Below, one piece after another: positions 54,390-64,000 of a DNA stretch of 64,000 nt. The notes under the pieces are model-generated. The model worked only from the letters and a program-made list of their open reading frames with translations, was not told where the DNA came from and ran no database searches. Position 1 is the first letter of the stretch. Every line of letters begins with the position of its first letter. This DNA comes from Nemertoderma westbladi (taxonomy: Eukaryota > Xenacoelomorpha > Nemertodermatida > Nemertodermatidae), in the NCBI GenBank assembly GCA_032718475.1, contig JAUCBJ010000341.1:1-64000 (forward strand). Direction: 5' to 3'. Position numbers and translations under genes: made by a program.

Positions 54390-55770
54390 TTACGTTGGGG
54401 AGTCCCTAGATGTTTGTTGGATTAGGGAGGTGGTCGTGGGAAGAGTATCTTGCCTTCCATAGTTTCCAGACAGTTCTCGGTCTCGTTCCAGTAAACATAA
54501 ACGACCAACTGGGCGATTGAGCTGCTGTGTCTCGAAGACAATTCCAGGTTTCCTCTTCGTCCTGGAATAGTGACGATAGAAACATCGCTTCAAATACACG
54601 ACGGCCTTACAAAGCCGATTCCAGGATCTATAGTGGTCCATCGCTCCCGGCAGGAGAGGTGAGAGTCCCGGCGAGACGTCTGGTGTTCCAGATCTCCAGT
54701 CTCTCTCTCTGATCTCCACAACAGATCGGTTCGCGGTGGGGGAGTTTAGATCCACAGCGTCGTCCCTGGCAATGTGTAATACAGACAGATCTATCACAGG
54801 TTTAAATAACCTTGATTTACTCGTCCGGGTTTTAGGTTTGACTTTCTCCGCTCCCTTGGCTTGTCTAATCTCAGCCGTGGTAAGATGGGGAGGCCATTCA
54901 TCTTCTTTACTTAGGAAGTCGGGTCCACCTAACCAGTCTGGAGTATCTGTCAGTTCTTGAGGAGTTGTTCCTCTGGAAGCAATGTCGGCTAGATTAATCG
55001 TCTCGGGGCAATATCTCCATTGATCTACATTAGAGTTAATATCGTCATTATCTGAGGAGTATGGTGTTCCCTCAGTTGGGTCGTCAACTTCACTGCTCTC
55101 CACTTCCCATTCACGTAATTGATATACCTGTTCTTTTGGTAATCTTTCCATGAGAGTTCTACGGGAAGGGCCAGTAAAGTACCAACCTACTCTAGTTCTT
55201 CCCGCATAGACTTGTAATGGTTGCGGTTGAGCAGGCTGTTTCTCCAATGTCTCAAGCGCTTCATGCGCATTTTGGCCGATGAGTATTTGCACTCCAGGGA
55301 AATCTGTGTTGAATCTAGGTATATTAAGCTGCTGGGTGGAATCGTCCTCATCCCAGTTGTAAGGTTCTACTTGGCTGGTAGCGAAGTTCTTTATCGCCAC
55401 CATTTTTACTGACCTTATACTGTATTCTCCTAGTTCATCCTGGGGGGTGGACAACGCACCTACATAATAATCTGCTATTACTGTAGATTTCCAAACCTGC
55501 ATAATTCCTGACATGTTTAACTTAGTTCGGAACTTGGGTTGTCCAGCAAAGATGTCTTCGGCTAGTTCTTTGTCGATGAATGTTCCTGTGCTACCGGAGT
55601 CAAGAAGGACGTTCACTATATAACTCCTTTTAGGTCCGTGGACCCTCAACTGTACTACAGGAAATTCTCGGATTCCTACATTGGAAGTTGGTGCTTTCCA
55701 AGGTGGTTGTCGGTCAGAAGTATTTAGGGGGAGCTCGCTATCGGTGTCCCTTTTATACGTAAGTGCCTCG
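54390..55770 (-). pseudogene. pro-pol: Element C protease and pol remnants
   Basis: Begins after a one-base insertion near 55770 that shifts it from gag. It contains the aspartic protease (VLLDSGSTGTFIDKELAEDI), IPRFNTDFPGVQILIGQNA and WYFTGPSRRTLMERLP. Then comes the same join SDNDDIN/SNVDQW as in element B, the RNase H end (GTTPQELTDTPDWLGG) and the connecting region, and finally RKPGIVFETQQLNRPVG. RT, most of RNase H and the integrase are deleted. It ends TSLIQQTSRDSPT. Confidence 0.85.
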
Positions 55771-57138
55771 ATACACTGCGGTATTTATCAGGTAACAGGA
55801 TTCGTTTTCATCGGAGAATTCGTCCGTATAGAATCCTTCCATCTCAGAACTTTGGTCAGTGTCGTTCACATCACTGAATTGGACATGTAGTTCGGAATCA
55901 CTTACCTGACTCGGGCTGTTTCGTTCGAATTCAGTGTGCAACAAGATATGATGTTTTGCGCCGCACTTTGCACACCTTGCATCGGAGTAACAGGTTCGCC
56001 GTTGGTGTCCTCGTCTGAGGCAATTATAACACAACCGCTTATCCCACATGACTTCACGTCTATCCTTGAGTGATTTCCTCAGGAATTCATCACACGCACT
56101 TAAACGGTGGGGCCCGTCGCACAGCACACATTTTGGTTTGATGTTACTTACCTTACTTTGAGTAACGTTGTGCACACTCGTTCTTTCCTCGGGCTTTCTT
56201 ACATGAATTCTCGTAGGAGACGTAGGAGGAGTTTTTCTTACCTGTTCTCTCCTGTCATTGGTTCGAGAATTGAATTTACTTACGTCCTTAGGCGCTTTGT
56301 TGTCATAGTAAGATCTTTCAGTGTCTTTCCCACTGTCTTCCTCTTGAGAAGCCTGGCTTTCGCCGTCGTCTGTATAACACACTGGTGTTACTTTTCTCCT
56401 AGAAACGGGTTTCTCACTTACCTTGTTTTCCGGTGTCTTCTCTCTGGACTGCTTTAGGAGCTGTAATTTCACTTCTCCATCTAAGAATGACATGAGATCA
56501 GCCATGGTAGGGTCTCGTCGTTGTTGTTCCATCATATATAACACTTTCTTATCCCAGCGTGTACCTACTCCACCCTTCGGTAAAGTAGAGGCCACGGCTC
56601 CAATAACCATAGAACTTTGATATTCATGAGACTTACCTAGCCAATCTAATTGTCTACAGATCTCCTGAATCTCATCGGAAAACTCTATAATCCCGCTGCT
56701 AATGAATTTTCGGGGCGCTACCAATTTTGCATACAAATACCTAGCTATGTTATTCCTATTACCATACCTGATGTTTAGGGTATCCCAAACTTGTCTTAAT
56801 CCATCTGGATGTCCAATAAACTTTGACGCCGTTAACTTGGGAGATCCTTCCAAGCACTCGATGAGGAATCTAAGTTTCTCTCCGTTAGATAGCACAGAGT
56901 TCTGTATGTTATCTTTGTAATATTCATTAAAAGGTAACCATTTCATCTCCTCTCCATTGAACTTGACGATCTCTCCCACCTTTACCGCTTGACGGGCTTC
57001 AGTTCTAGCCATTTGACGCGTAAAACTTTCTTGGGCCATCGTGTTATTTAATATCGAGTTATCGGTATATAAATTTCTCGGATTATTATCAAGTCTATAT
57101 GGAATATCATTGTCAACAGGTTTATAATTACCCTTAAT
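55753..57138 (-). pseudogene. gag: Element C gag, 5'-truncated
   Basis: Homologous to residues about 755-1200 of the element B polyprotein: MAQESFTRQMARTEA, the DUF1759-type domain (VKFNGEEMKWLPF, WDTLNIRYGNRN, GAVASTLPKGG), the knuckles CVLCDGPHRLSAC, CYNCLRRGHQRRTC and CAKCGAKHHILLH. It ends in VYRGTYV after a single extra G. Homology stops abruptly at 57138 and Polinton DNA begins; the N-terminal half of gag, leader and 5' LTR are lost. Confidence 0.85.
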
Positions 57139-57204
57139 CGTTTTTAATATTTATGATCAATCATTAAGTTTAAATAGCAGGAAAGAAATACATATCGATT
57201 AAGT

Positions 57205-57657
57205 ATGTTATCTACAGAGGACCTTGATATGTTTCCAGTGGGTGGTCACTATTTGGGAGCGTTTCCATCTAACAAATTACCTAAATTAGATAATAATAAG
57301 CGGAGAGATTATGGGTTAATAGTAAACACCGATAAACAGCATCTACCCGGGGTTCATTGGATTGCTATATATATATGAGATAATGAGGCTGAATTATTTA
57401 ATTCATTCGGACCAAAATATCCAAACAGATGTATCGAAAAATGGCTTGAGAAAAATTCAGCAAGATGGCGTACTACCCGGAAACAATTTCAAGACCCCAG
57501 GAGGACCACATGTGGATTATACTGTCTTTATTACTTGGTAAATCGAATTCATACAAACTATCCAATGAGAGCATTTACAAATAATGTGGAAATAAATGAA
57601 ATAATATTATATAAATGGCTTGTTAATTATTATAAAATAAACCAACAAGCGTTGTAA
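57205..57657 (+). pseudogene. PRO: Polinton cysteine protease (adenovirus/Ulp1 type), one internal TGA
   Basis: About 150 codons, the usual length. Seen: N-terminal MFPVGGHYLGAFPSNKLP, the catalytic His in GVHWIAIYI, FNSFGP, RKQFQD with the oxyanion-hole Gln, and the nucleophile Cys in TTCGLYCLYYLVN. In the virus-like Polintons this enzyme is thought to mature capsid proteins. A single TGA at 57376-57378 lies about five residues after the catalytic His; the frame is otherwise intact to TAA at 57655. Catalytic residues are all still present. Confidence 0.8.
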
Positions 57658-57688
57658 TTAATCATTTAACTTTTGTTTATCAGATAAA

Positions 57689-58287
57689 ATGGATAATATT
57701 ATTTTTGTTGATTTTCAATATTATAAGATAGACAATAAGGAATATCCGGTAGTATTTAAAGAATTTCTATATTCGATTCTAATTACACCAAAACTAATGT
57801 AAAGACGTTTTTAATTAAAGGTCCACCTAATATTAAGTTATCAGCATTAGATGAAGCCCACGTAAACAATTTACGGGACATGACTTCGCATTTACCTTGG
57901 GATTACGGCAACATTTCGCAAGATGACTTTAAAAAGTACATGAAGAGACATTTAAAATATAAAAAAAATATACATGTATTTGGGTTGATGAAGCTGGCAA
58001 TATTAGTTTCCCAACTTGATGTTCTCGCACCAAATTCGATGGAGAAATGGTGGATATATCAGCAATATTACAACTATTTAACCCCATGCCGCTTCCACGA
58101 TCAATTTATTACACTAGAAAATAAATGTGCTTTCCACTTAAACACAAGGGATAACTGTCTGCGGTACTGCTCTGCAAAACGAGTCGGCGGGTTTGAATTG
58201 AAACGATTTTTCGTGAGAAAGCGTTTAACTGACACTGATGATAAACAGAAAGAAATAACTGCGGTGGAAGATGTACTCGTACAGTAG
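57689..58287 (+). pseudogene. Small Polinton gene of unknown function, frameshifted
   Basis: Starts at ATG 57689 (MDNIIFVDFQYYKIDNKEYP). The first frame stops at 57800, while the homologous-looking continuation is in another frame from about 57779 and runs to 58287. Visible are IKGPPNIKLSALDEAHVNN, HLPWDYGNIS, VFGLMKLAIL and a Cys/His-rich tail (CRFHDQF, CAFHLNTRDNCLRYC). The IFVDFQ start and HLPW segment suggest an RNase H-like fold as in many transposon-associated proteins, but this is a guess. It follows the protease by 31 bases, so the two may be co-expressed. Confidence 0.5.
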
Positions 58288-59688
58288 GTTTACTGTAAGC
58301 TTGTAATGTGATGGGATATAATATAATTTTATTTTGGTGATGATCTTGATGTTAATATAAAAATATAATAAAATATAATTTTTTTACAACAAGTTCTCTA
58401 AAAGAGTCAATTGCGGTAGGTTAACCATGCACATTTAACAATATGACGTAGACGTAACATGTACAGTAAGTATTCTCGACATCATTCTAATATAGTTGTA
58501 CTGGTATTGCGAAACATCCTATACATCGCAAACTAATAACACATACAGTAGTTGACTAGTGATATAACTTTAGTAATATTAGTCAGAAATGCAACATAAT
58601 CTGTATAGGATGTAATGTTAACCTGTTGGTACCGGTACTGATAAATTCAATAATTTATTATAGCCCTAACCACAACTGTCATCCACTTTATCAGTACCGG
58701 TAGTGTTTTACTCTTCCAACACTGTAGTCGCGGTCTACTGGTATCAGTACAGCAGTAATCTGATGCAATAGCATACTGCTGTCATGACCTGGATTACATG
58801 CAGGGGTCTCACATATAGGGATTAGATCACCTACCCAAACAATACAGTACTGCAGTACTGTCACTGTTGTTGTAACAGTATAGTCAGATAGAGCATACTG
58901 ATTTCCTTTGATTAGCATTGTACTGCAGTACCGGTACTACAGTATTAATGTAACAGTACCTTGCAGTAACAAACTAAGCCAATGTATACAATATCGTGAG
59001 CCAGTTACAATCAGATGTGTACGCAGTCAACCGCACGCTGCTGGGATGCGGTCAACCTCACAGCTAGCCTCGCAGCTGCTATCTACAACTATCATCCACT
59101 TTATCAGTACCTGTAGTGTTCTACTCTTCCAACACTGTAGTCGCAGTCTACTGGTATCAGTACAGCAGTAATCTGATGCAATAGCATACTGCTGACATGA
59201 TCTGGATTGCCCGCGTGGGTCTCACATACAGGGATTAGATCCCCTACCCAAACAATGCAGTACTGCAGTACTGTCACTGTTGTTGTTGTAACAGTATAGT
59301 CAGATAGAGCATACTGATTTCCTTTGATTAGCATTGTACTGCAGTACCGGTACTACAGTATTAATGTAACAGTACCTGCAGTAACAAACTAAACCATTGT
59401 ATACAATATCGTGAGCCAGTTACAATCGGATGTGCGCGCAGTCAGCCTCGCAGCTGGGATGCGGTCAACCACGCAGCCACCCTCGCGAGCAGCATCGCTG
59501 CCAGCCTCGCAGCCAACCTCGCAGCCAGCCTCGCAGCCAACCTCGCAGCCAGCCTCGCAACCTGCCTCGCAGCTACTATCGGTTAGGCTCGCAGTCAGCC
59601 CGTGAGAGTCATGCTTATTCAAACGAGGTTAGTTTTCCCTAACTACTGATAGATTGATTGAAAAATAATAATGTTTAATTTTCACCTT
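58288..59688. repeat. Converging-gene spacer: 413-bp tandem duplication and 12-bp minisatellite
   Basis: The block TCATCCACTTTATCAGTACC through AGTCAGATAGAGCATACTG and CTGCAGTACCGGTACTACAG occurs twice, at about 58678 and 59092. A minisatellite of CCTCGCAGCCAR units follows at about 59440-59575. The strings CTGCAGTACTGCAG and AGTACCGGTACT are palindromic. It separates the + and - genes of the Polinton; open frames here are repeat artefacts. Confidence 0.85.
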
Positions 59689-60243
59689 CTAATTATCAAT
59701 ATATTCTACACCTAAAGTCACAACACCAAACATTAATAAATAATTAACCAGTTTACTAAATATAGGATAATAAATGTGAAATTTGCTAGGTGAACACATT
59801 AAAGTACATTTACCGGTATGAAAGCAGCAAATGACTACGGTATTATTTATTCTTATTTTGCAATTATTAAAAATTTCAGGTTCATATATAACTTGAAGTT
59901 GTACATTATCAAAGACAACATAAAACCCAGTATTGTTTATCAATAACCTATAGACTACAGACTTAATGCTAAAAATATAAGTACATAAATTAACAGATTT
60001 TAAAATCAAATTAATACTAGTTTTATCAAATATATGCTTTTTTACTTTTTGGAAATTATACTTACTACCTAATAATGTAATACGACCATTTTTAAATATT
60101 AATAATGTGGCACCAAATATCTTATATATAAACTGATTTGGTTTGAGTATGTGTTTACCAGATAATTGATTTTTTAATTCTTTCAAATTAATCGCTGACA
60201 CTTGCTGGCAACTTACATTCTTATTAACTATCTGATAGTTCAT
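59689..60243 (-). CDS. Polinton-encoded TBP-like protein
   Basis: 184 codons from a good ATG (60243), intact. The sequence reads as two related lobes like the saddle of TATA-binding protein. Lobe 1 (about 14-75) has the helix INLKELKNQL, then PNQFIYKIFGATLLIFKNG and RITLLGSK. Lobe 2 (about 83-170) has VIYEPEIFNNCKIR, NTVVICCFHTGKCTLM and a C-terminal helix FSKLVNYLL. The YEPE-x-F and IF/F-x2-G-[RK] patterns at matching places in both lobes are the TBP signature. Its start overlaps the end of the polymerase gene by 20 bases, so it belongs to the element. The usual intercalating Phe pairs are partly replaced, so DNA binding is uncertain. Role in directing transcription of the element is inference. 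Confidence 0.6.
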   Translation of the reverse strand: MNYQIVNKNVSCQQVSAINLKELKNQLSGKHILKPNQFIYKIFGATLLIFKNGRITLLGSKYNFQKVKKHIFDKTSINLILKSVNLCTYIFSIKSVVYRLLINNTGFYVVFDNVQLQVIYEPEIFNNCKIRINNTVVICCFHTGKCTLMCSPSKFHIYYPIFSKLVNYLLMFGVVTLGVEYIDN

Positions 60244-62716
60244 TGTTTGGCTCCCGATAAATAGGTATATTGTTTTTTTTTACGGGTTTTTCAACCTTTG
60301 TTTGATAGTGACCCCAGGGAAGTGAATGATTTTTATTAACCCAATAAAGTTTATCGTCAAATGCGCTGAGAGCAAACTTATCTCGTGCTACAGTGTACAC
60401 TTTGTGTAATTGACTCTGAAATTGATGCGTTTCCTTGGAAATTTCTTCGTTATTCTTATATGCTCTTAAATAATCTTCGTGGCAAATTTTTTTATCCACG
60501 ACAGGTCTTGTTATTCCTTTCGCCCGTCGTATATTTTTGTTATTCCATTCCAAAATTGAATATAACTTTGGTCTTAAAAATACTGCTTGTTTAATCTCTC
60601 TCGAGCACAACTCGTCTTTACAGTAATAAAGTCTGGATTTATTTTTATCGCTGTAGAGAGGGTGATCCTTGGGGTAATTGGATGTATCTAGAATATTATT
60701 TTTAATTAAGGCTTTTAAGAAATTACTCTGCGATGTATTATAGTAACAACCTATTAAAGAGTCCGTATCTGATGCTACAATTTCAATTCGGCAGTTTAAT
60801 TCTTTCTCAATAGGTAGTAATTTATTATAGTACAACTCATACATATCCAATTTAGCCAAGTCCAAGACAGTGCTACCTACATAGACCGGTTTATCTAGTG
60901 TCACACTGTCTTTCACTAATAAGTGTCCCGATAAGGAATTATTATAAATTATAAATTGTTCATGATTTATACGTTTCACCAATTGATCACATTTCTCATT
61001 GCTATTAGCGATACGAAAGTTGCATCGGTCCCGTATCTTTTCTATCGTTTTACCAAATAACGAATTATTCAGCAATTTCGCGACAGCTGTTTCAATGTAA
61101 CTTTTTGCTAATCGCCTTTGATTAATATTAAAATCTATATAGGGTTTAAATACAAAGTCTTGATGGAAAGAATACAATTTATGTAGTTTAGTAACAATTA
61201 AACCTTGTTTTATATAAAATTTTAACAGTTTTAAATTTACATGATAGAATTCCTTATCGAATTGTGTCAACATAAGTTTTGGAGCACACATCTTATACTT
61301 GCTATTAGTACCTCTTTGTTTACATACATGATTATATTGTTCCCTCATATATGGTGAAAGCATTGTCTCATTTATACTTAAATGTTCCGGGGCTAAGGGT
61401 AGTTCTAATGTACGATCATGAATATCTTTGGGATATTTCAAATCGCAAATTAAGAAAAACCCAATATCCCCTTCAGTATCAAGATTTGTTAAATAGTTTA
61501 TTAGTTCTTCTGGAGCGGCATTCTCTAAATATGTAACGTTGACTTGATCAAAACCTGAAACAGGTAGCTTTTTACTTAAATTACCCGAATACAAGGAATT
61601 AAAATCTATATTGAAAATATGACACTCTTCCTTGCTTGGATCATAATTATCAGTATCTGGTATATTTGACTCTATGTAATGCTTTCGACAGAATGAAACC
61701 CCTCCTCTAATAGATGCTTCAAAATCTCTATATGTTTGGTAATCTTTTATTAATGCTAACTTACATTTATTGTATTTCAGGGCGCAATCATAAGTGAAAG
61801 CTGCGATACTGCAATAATAAACTACTTCTAATTCGTAGTTTTGTCTACATACTCTCCTAAAGTTCTCAAATATATCAGCGAGGAGACAAACATCGAGTTT
61901 TAAGTATGCTAAAAGATAATCCTTGAGATTTGAACAGTCAAACTGACTCCATGCGTTGGCAAAACTATATTCCTCGGGTGTACAGGTATTTTGTGTTAAT
62001 TTACTATAAAATTTGTCTATTGATGGTAATTTCGAATCATTGAATTTATTTAAATCTGTCAGATACTCGTAGGGAAATATACCTTTTCGTTTAATTGTTG
62101 CATTATTTAAATTCGGATAAAAATATTTCATTTGCTGTTCAGTAATTGGTAGAACTGATGTTATATCCTCGCTGTCTATATCCTTTGTTGAACAATCAAC
62201 TAAAGTACTTAGGGAAAAGGATAAAAATTGATATGTGTCTAAGACACGTAGCTCAATTTTTGTTTTTTCATCTTTCACTGGTATATACATACTCAGTGAA
62301 ATATACCTTTCAGAATTTTTAGGGATCACCTTTATATCCCAATCGGAATATCGGTTATTACAAAAGCCAACTTGTAAAAGAAAATGCAAATCGTAGTGAT
62401 TGCAGTTGTGTGCAGCAAGTATATACATGTGTCGTTTCAACGATAAAGAGCGGTTACATGTGTTACAAGCGGCCGCTATATAGTTACCAGTAATATGTGA
62501 GTGATGTTTGTTTTTCTCAGATTTATCCTTAAATAAAACATTGCAATAAAAGCAAGTTTTAGCTTTCCAAAAACTTAACTTATCTACATCATTAAGTATC
62601 ATCTTCTCTCTCGTGTGAGTTTCTGACCACTTATATAATTGGGTGATGTCATTATATACAGAGTCTAAAAAGTCTTGAATACAGTTGTTGTCGATTGTTT
62701 TTGTAAAGGTCTTCAA
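60224..62716 (-). pseudogene. polB: Polinton protein-primed DNA polymerase B, main part
   Basis: 830 codons, no ATG at its open end (TTG), because it continues the frame of 62774-63745 across one TGA. Parts in order: a Cys/His zinc motif CFYCNVLF...HHSHITG...CNTC; Exo II NCNHYDLHFLL; Exo III YLLAYLKLDVCLL. Then come polymerase motif A NIDFNSLYSG (about 370), motif B KLLNNSLFGKTIEK (about 545), motif C ASDTDSL (about 650), LRPKLYSI and RRAKGI. All catalytic Asp of motifs A and C are kept. This is the replicative polymerase that copies the element using a terminal protein as primer. It ends in HNELSDS-like sequence overlapping the TBP-like start. Confidence 0.88.
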
Positions 62717-62773
62717 ATAAAATTTTGGTGGATTGATTAATTCGGTACTAGGAACAATTAAATAACTTACAGC

Positions 62774-63745
62774 TCATGGAATATGATTCTGAATAAATTT
62801 ACTGTTGCTGGCTGGCTCCAAAATAGATTCTATGTCAAAATATATTACAAACAATGCTGGTAATGTTCTGTCTAAATTTCTAAAGCTAATGTGAGTTCTT
62901 TTTTCAGATGGTAGCTTCTCAACTTGACTTTTTCCTCGATAACAAGCAAGACGGTGACGTTCTAGAACATCCTTTCTGTAGAAAGGAGACAAACACCGTT
63001 CACAATATTTCCTACCTCCAATATGCTTACCTCTTGTATTCATCATGCGATTCAAGTTAGTTATGCAAACATAATGTGATTGTTTACTCGTATTCTTATT
63101 TTTTACAAGTAATATATTCAATAACTCTTTATCTGGAGTGATTTTACTAAATGGTGCCTGTCTTAATATAGATACTCGATTGTTGTTGTAGAGTAATAAA
63201 TTAATTATATATACTGAATTCTGTTTTTCAAAAAGTTTAATTGCAAGCTGCCATTCTGTTGGATAATCTTTGTTCCTGTTGTCAAAAATAAAATGGTTCA
63301 TGTAATCTGTGTACTGCAAAGTACGGTTTTTGTGATCTTTCACTTTGGTACTAAATTTTGTGGCTATAATAGCCCATTTGAAACAGTCATTATCAGCCGT
63401 TTGTATATTTATAATACATTGTTTACCTGATAGAGCCTTAGGTAACTCCATATAACCGTGACCTTTATATAGTAACGACCTACACTTAGATTCAGCTACT
63501 TTAATTTCCACTCTTAATAAAGATTTAATGCGCCACCCTGAGCCACGAGTGTTAAAGATGGCTATTTTTTGCATTAATTTTTCTAGTACATACTCAAACC
63601 ATGTGTCAAAACTTTCATGTGAATCTACGGTATTAACTGCACCACCTGAAGAACTAAAATAGAAAGTTTCTTCTTGGTCTCCCTCAGAAAAATGTGATCG
63701 ATACATGAGTATATTCACACCTAGCCAGGGTCTAAGTACATTCAT
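62774..63745 (-). pseudogene. polB: Polinton DNA polymerase B, N-terminal part up to an in-frame TGA
   Basis: 323 codons from ATG (63743-63745). It has GSGWRIKSLLRVEIKV, the LPKALSGKQCIINIQ and NDCFKWAII blocks typical of Polinton polymerase N-termini, a C2H2-like zinc finger (YCERCLSPFYRKDVLERHRLAC) and Exo I in VIYFDIESIL. It stops at TGA 62774-62776, and the same frame resumes at once with AVSYLIVP and leads to the 830-codon part. So one substitution-type stop splits an otherwise open gene of about 1,170 codons. Confidence 0.85.
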
Positions 63746-63795
63746 TTCGCTAAGTTTTCCTAATAATAACGTTTGGATATGAGGTAGAATATGAA

Positions 63796-63999
63796 CTATC
63801 GATGAATCTCAGGAAAATCTTCATCATTTGGAAGATTGTAAACATAGATTTCTAAATGGTTATCGTGTGTGGATCGTTCGATGCTAAAAATTGATGGACC
63901 TTGACCAGATTTCAGTCTTTTTCTAGATGCGACAGTATTGTTTTGGTTCCGTCGTGGTGGTCTAACATGATAATAACGTTGGTGACAGTCGTGACATAA
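63796..63999 (-). CDS. Unknown gene end upstream of polB, cut by window edge
   Basis: 67 codons open from the window edge to TAG (63796-63798), in a frame different from polB. It begins CHDCHQRYYHVRPPRRNQ and then has basic SRKRLKSGQG and NHLEIYVYNLPNDED. It may be the 3' end of another Polinton gene or a frameshifted polymerase N-terminus. No function can be given from this piece. Confidence 0.35.
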   Translation of the reverse strand, partial: LCHDCHQRYYHVRPPRRNQNNTVASRKRLKSGQGPSIFSIERSTHDNHLEIYVYNLPNDEDFPEIHR

Positions 64000-64000
64000 A

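Larger units (their letters stand above)
57139..64000. mobile_element. Polinton/Maverick element, partial
   Basis: A cluster of an adenovirus-type protease and a small gene on +, and a TBP-like gene plus a protein-primed family-B polymerase on -, all converging on a repeat-rich stretch, is diagnostic of a Polinton. The integrase, ATPase and capsid genes and the terminal repeats are not in the window; the element runs off the right edge and is cut on the left at 57138. Single in-frame stops in the protease and polymerase and a frameshift in the small gene show this copy is inactive or nearly so. Confidence 0.8.

Noticed and set aside
59389-59642. Ser/Gln/Pro/Arg and Cys/Glu/Gly repeat frames
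   Set aside because: They read through the 12-bp CCTCGCAGCCAR minisatellite in several frames on both strands.

Overview
The window is nuclear DNA from an animal. It has an intron-bearing host gene, heavy loads of LTR, LINE, foldback and Polinton elements, many minisatellites and microsatellites, and no bacterial-style operons. The host gene is the 3' end of a Trio/Kalirin-type gene whose product keeps a C-terminal kinase. That kinase, the AT-rich background and the BEL/Pao plus Polinton content suggest a non-vertebrate deuterostome or another marine invertebrate. I cannot name the species.

Layout. 0.8-10 kb (+): the last ten exons of the Trio/Kalirin gene (linker, Ig, FN3, kinase, short tail). 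Its introns hold a 25-bp minisatellite, a foldback element, a solo LTR with a 5-bp target duplication, and a LINE remnant. 10-15.3 kb: intergenic DNA with minisatellites and no gene I can support. 15.3-16.9 kb: a GTGGGGC...GCCCCAC-ended element carrying (GTC)n and a 315-bp tandem array. 17.4-43.3 kb: a BEL/Pao retrotransposon complex. Element A (pol split into two halves) was invaded inside its reverse transcriptase by element B; the CGCAC target duplication is still visible on both sides. A later inversion of about 10.8 kb (32510-43310) turned the right half of B's 3' LTR and the rest of A around. 43.3-47.5 kb: two foldback structures and another fragment of the GTGGGGC element. 47.5-50.2 kb: no gene. 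50.2-57.1 kb (-): element C, a third, 5'-truncated copy. 57.1-64 kb: part of a Polinton/Maverick, with an adenovirus-type protease and a small unknown gene on +, and a TBP-like protein and a protein-primed family-B DNA polymerase on -.

How the parts fit. The BEL/Pao family here has LTRs of about 1.15-1.25 kb, a Gag with zinc knuckles fused in frame to an aspartic protease, then RT/RNase H and integrase. It also has a very large extra gene (called ORF3 here) between integrase and the 3' LTR, where an env would sit. ORF3 shows no signal peptide or membrane anchor; it has Cys/His clusters, one exact CCHC knuckle and a very basic tail. Its boundaries are supported by comparing copies A, B and C. 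B and C share the same RT/RNase H deletion junction, so they look like a non-autonomous lineage mobilised in trans. B's LTR halves differ at only about 2 of the roughly 466 positions compared by eye.

Most interesting: the ORF3 gene; the TBP-like gene overlapping the Polinton polymerase; the readable nested-insertion-plus-inversion history; and repeated duplication of exon/intron boundaries (5' splice sites) within the host gene. All calls come from reading motifs and comparing copies by eye; no database search was possible.
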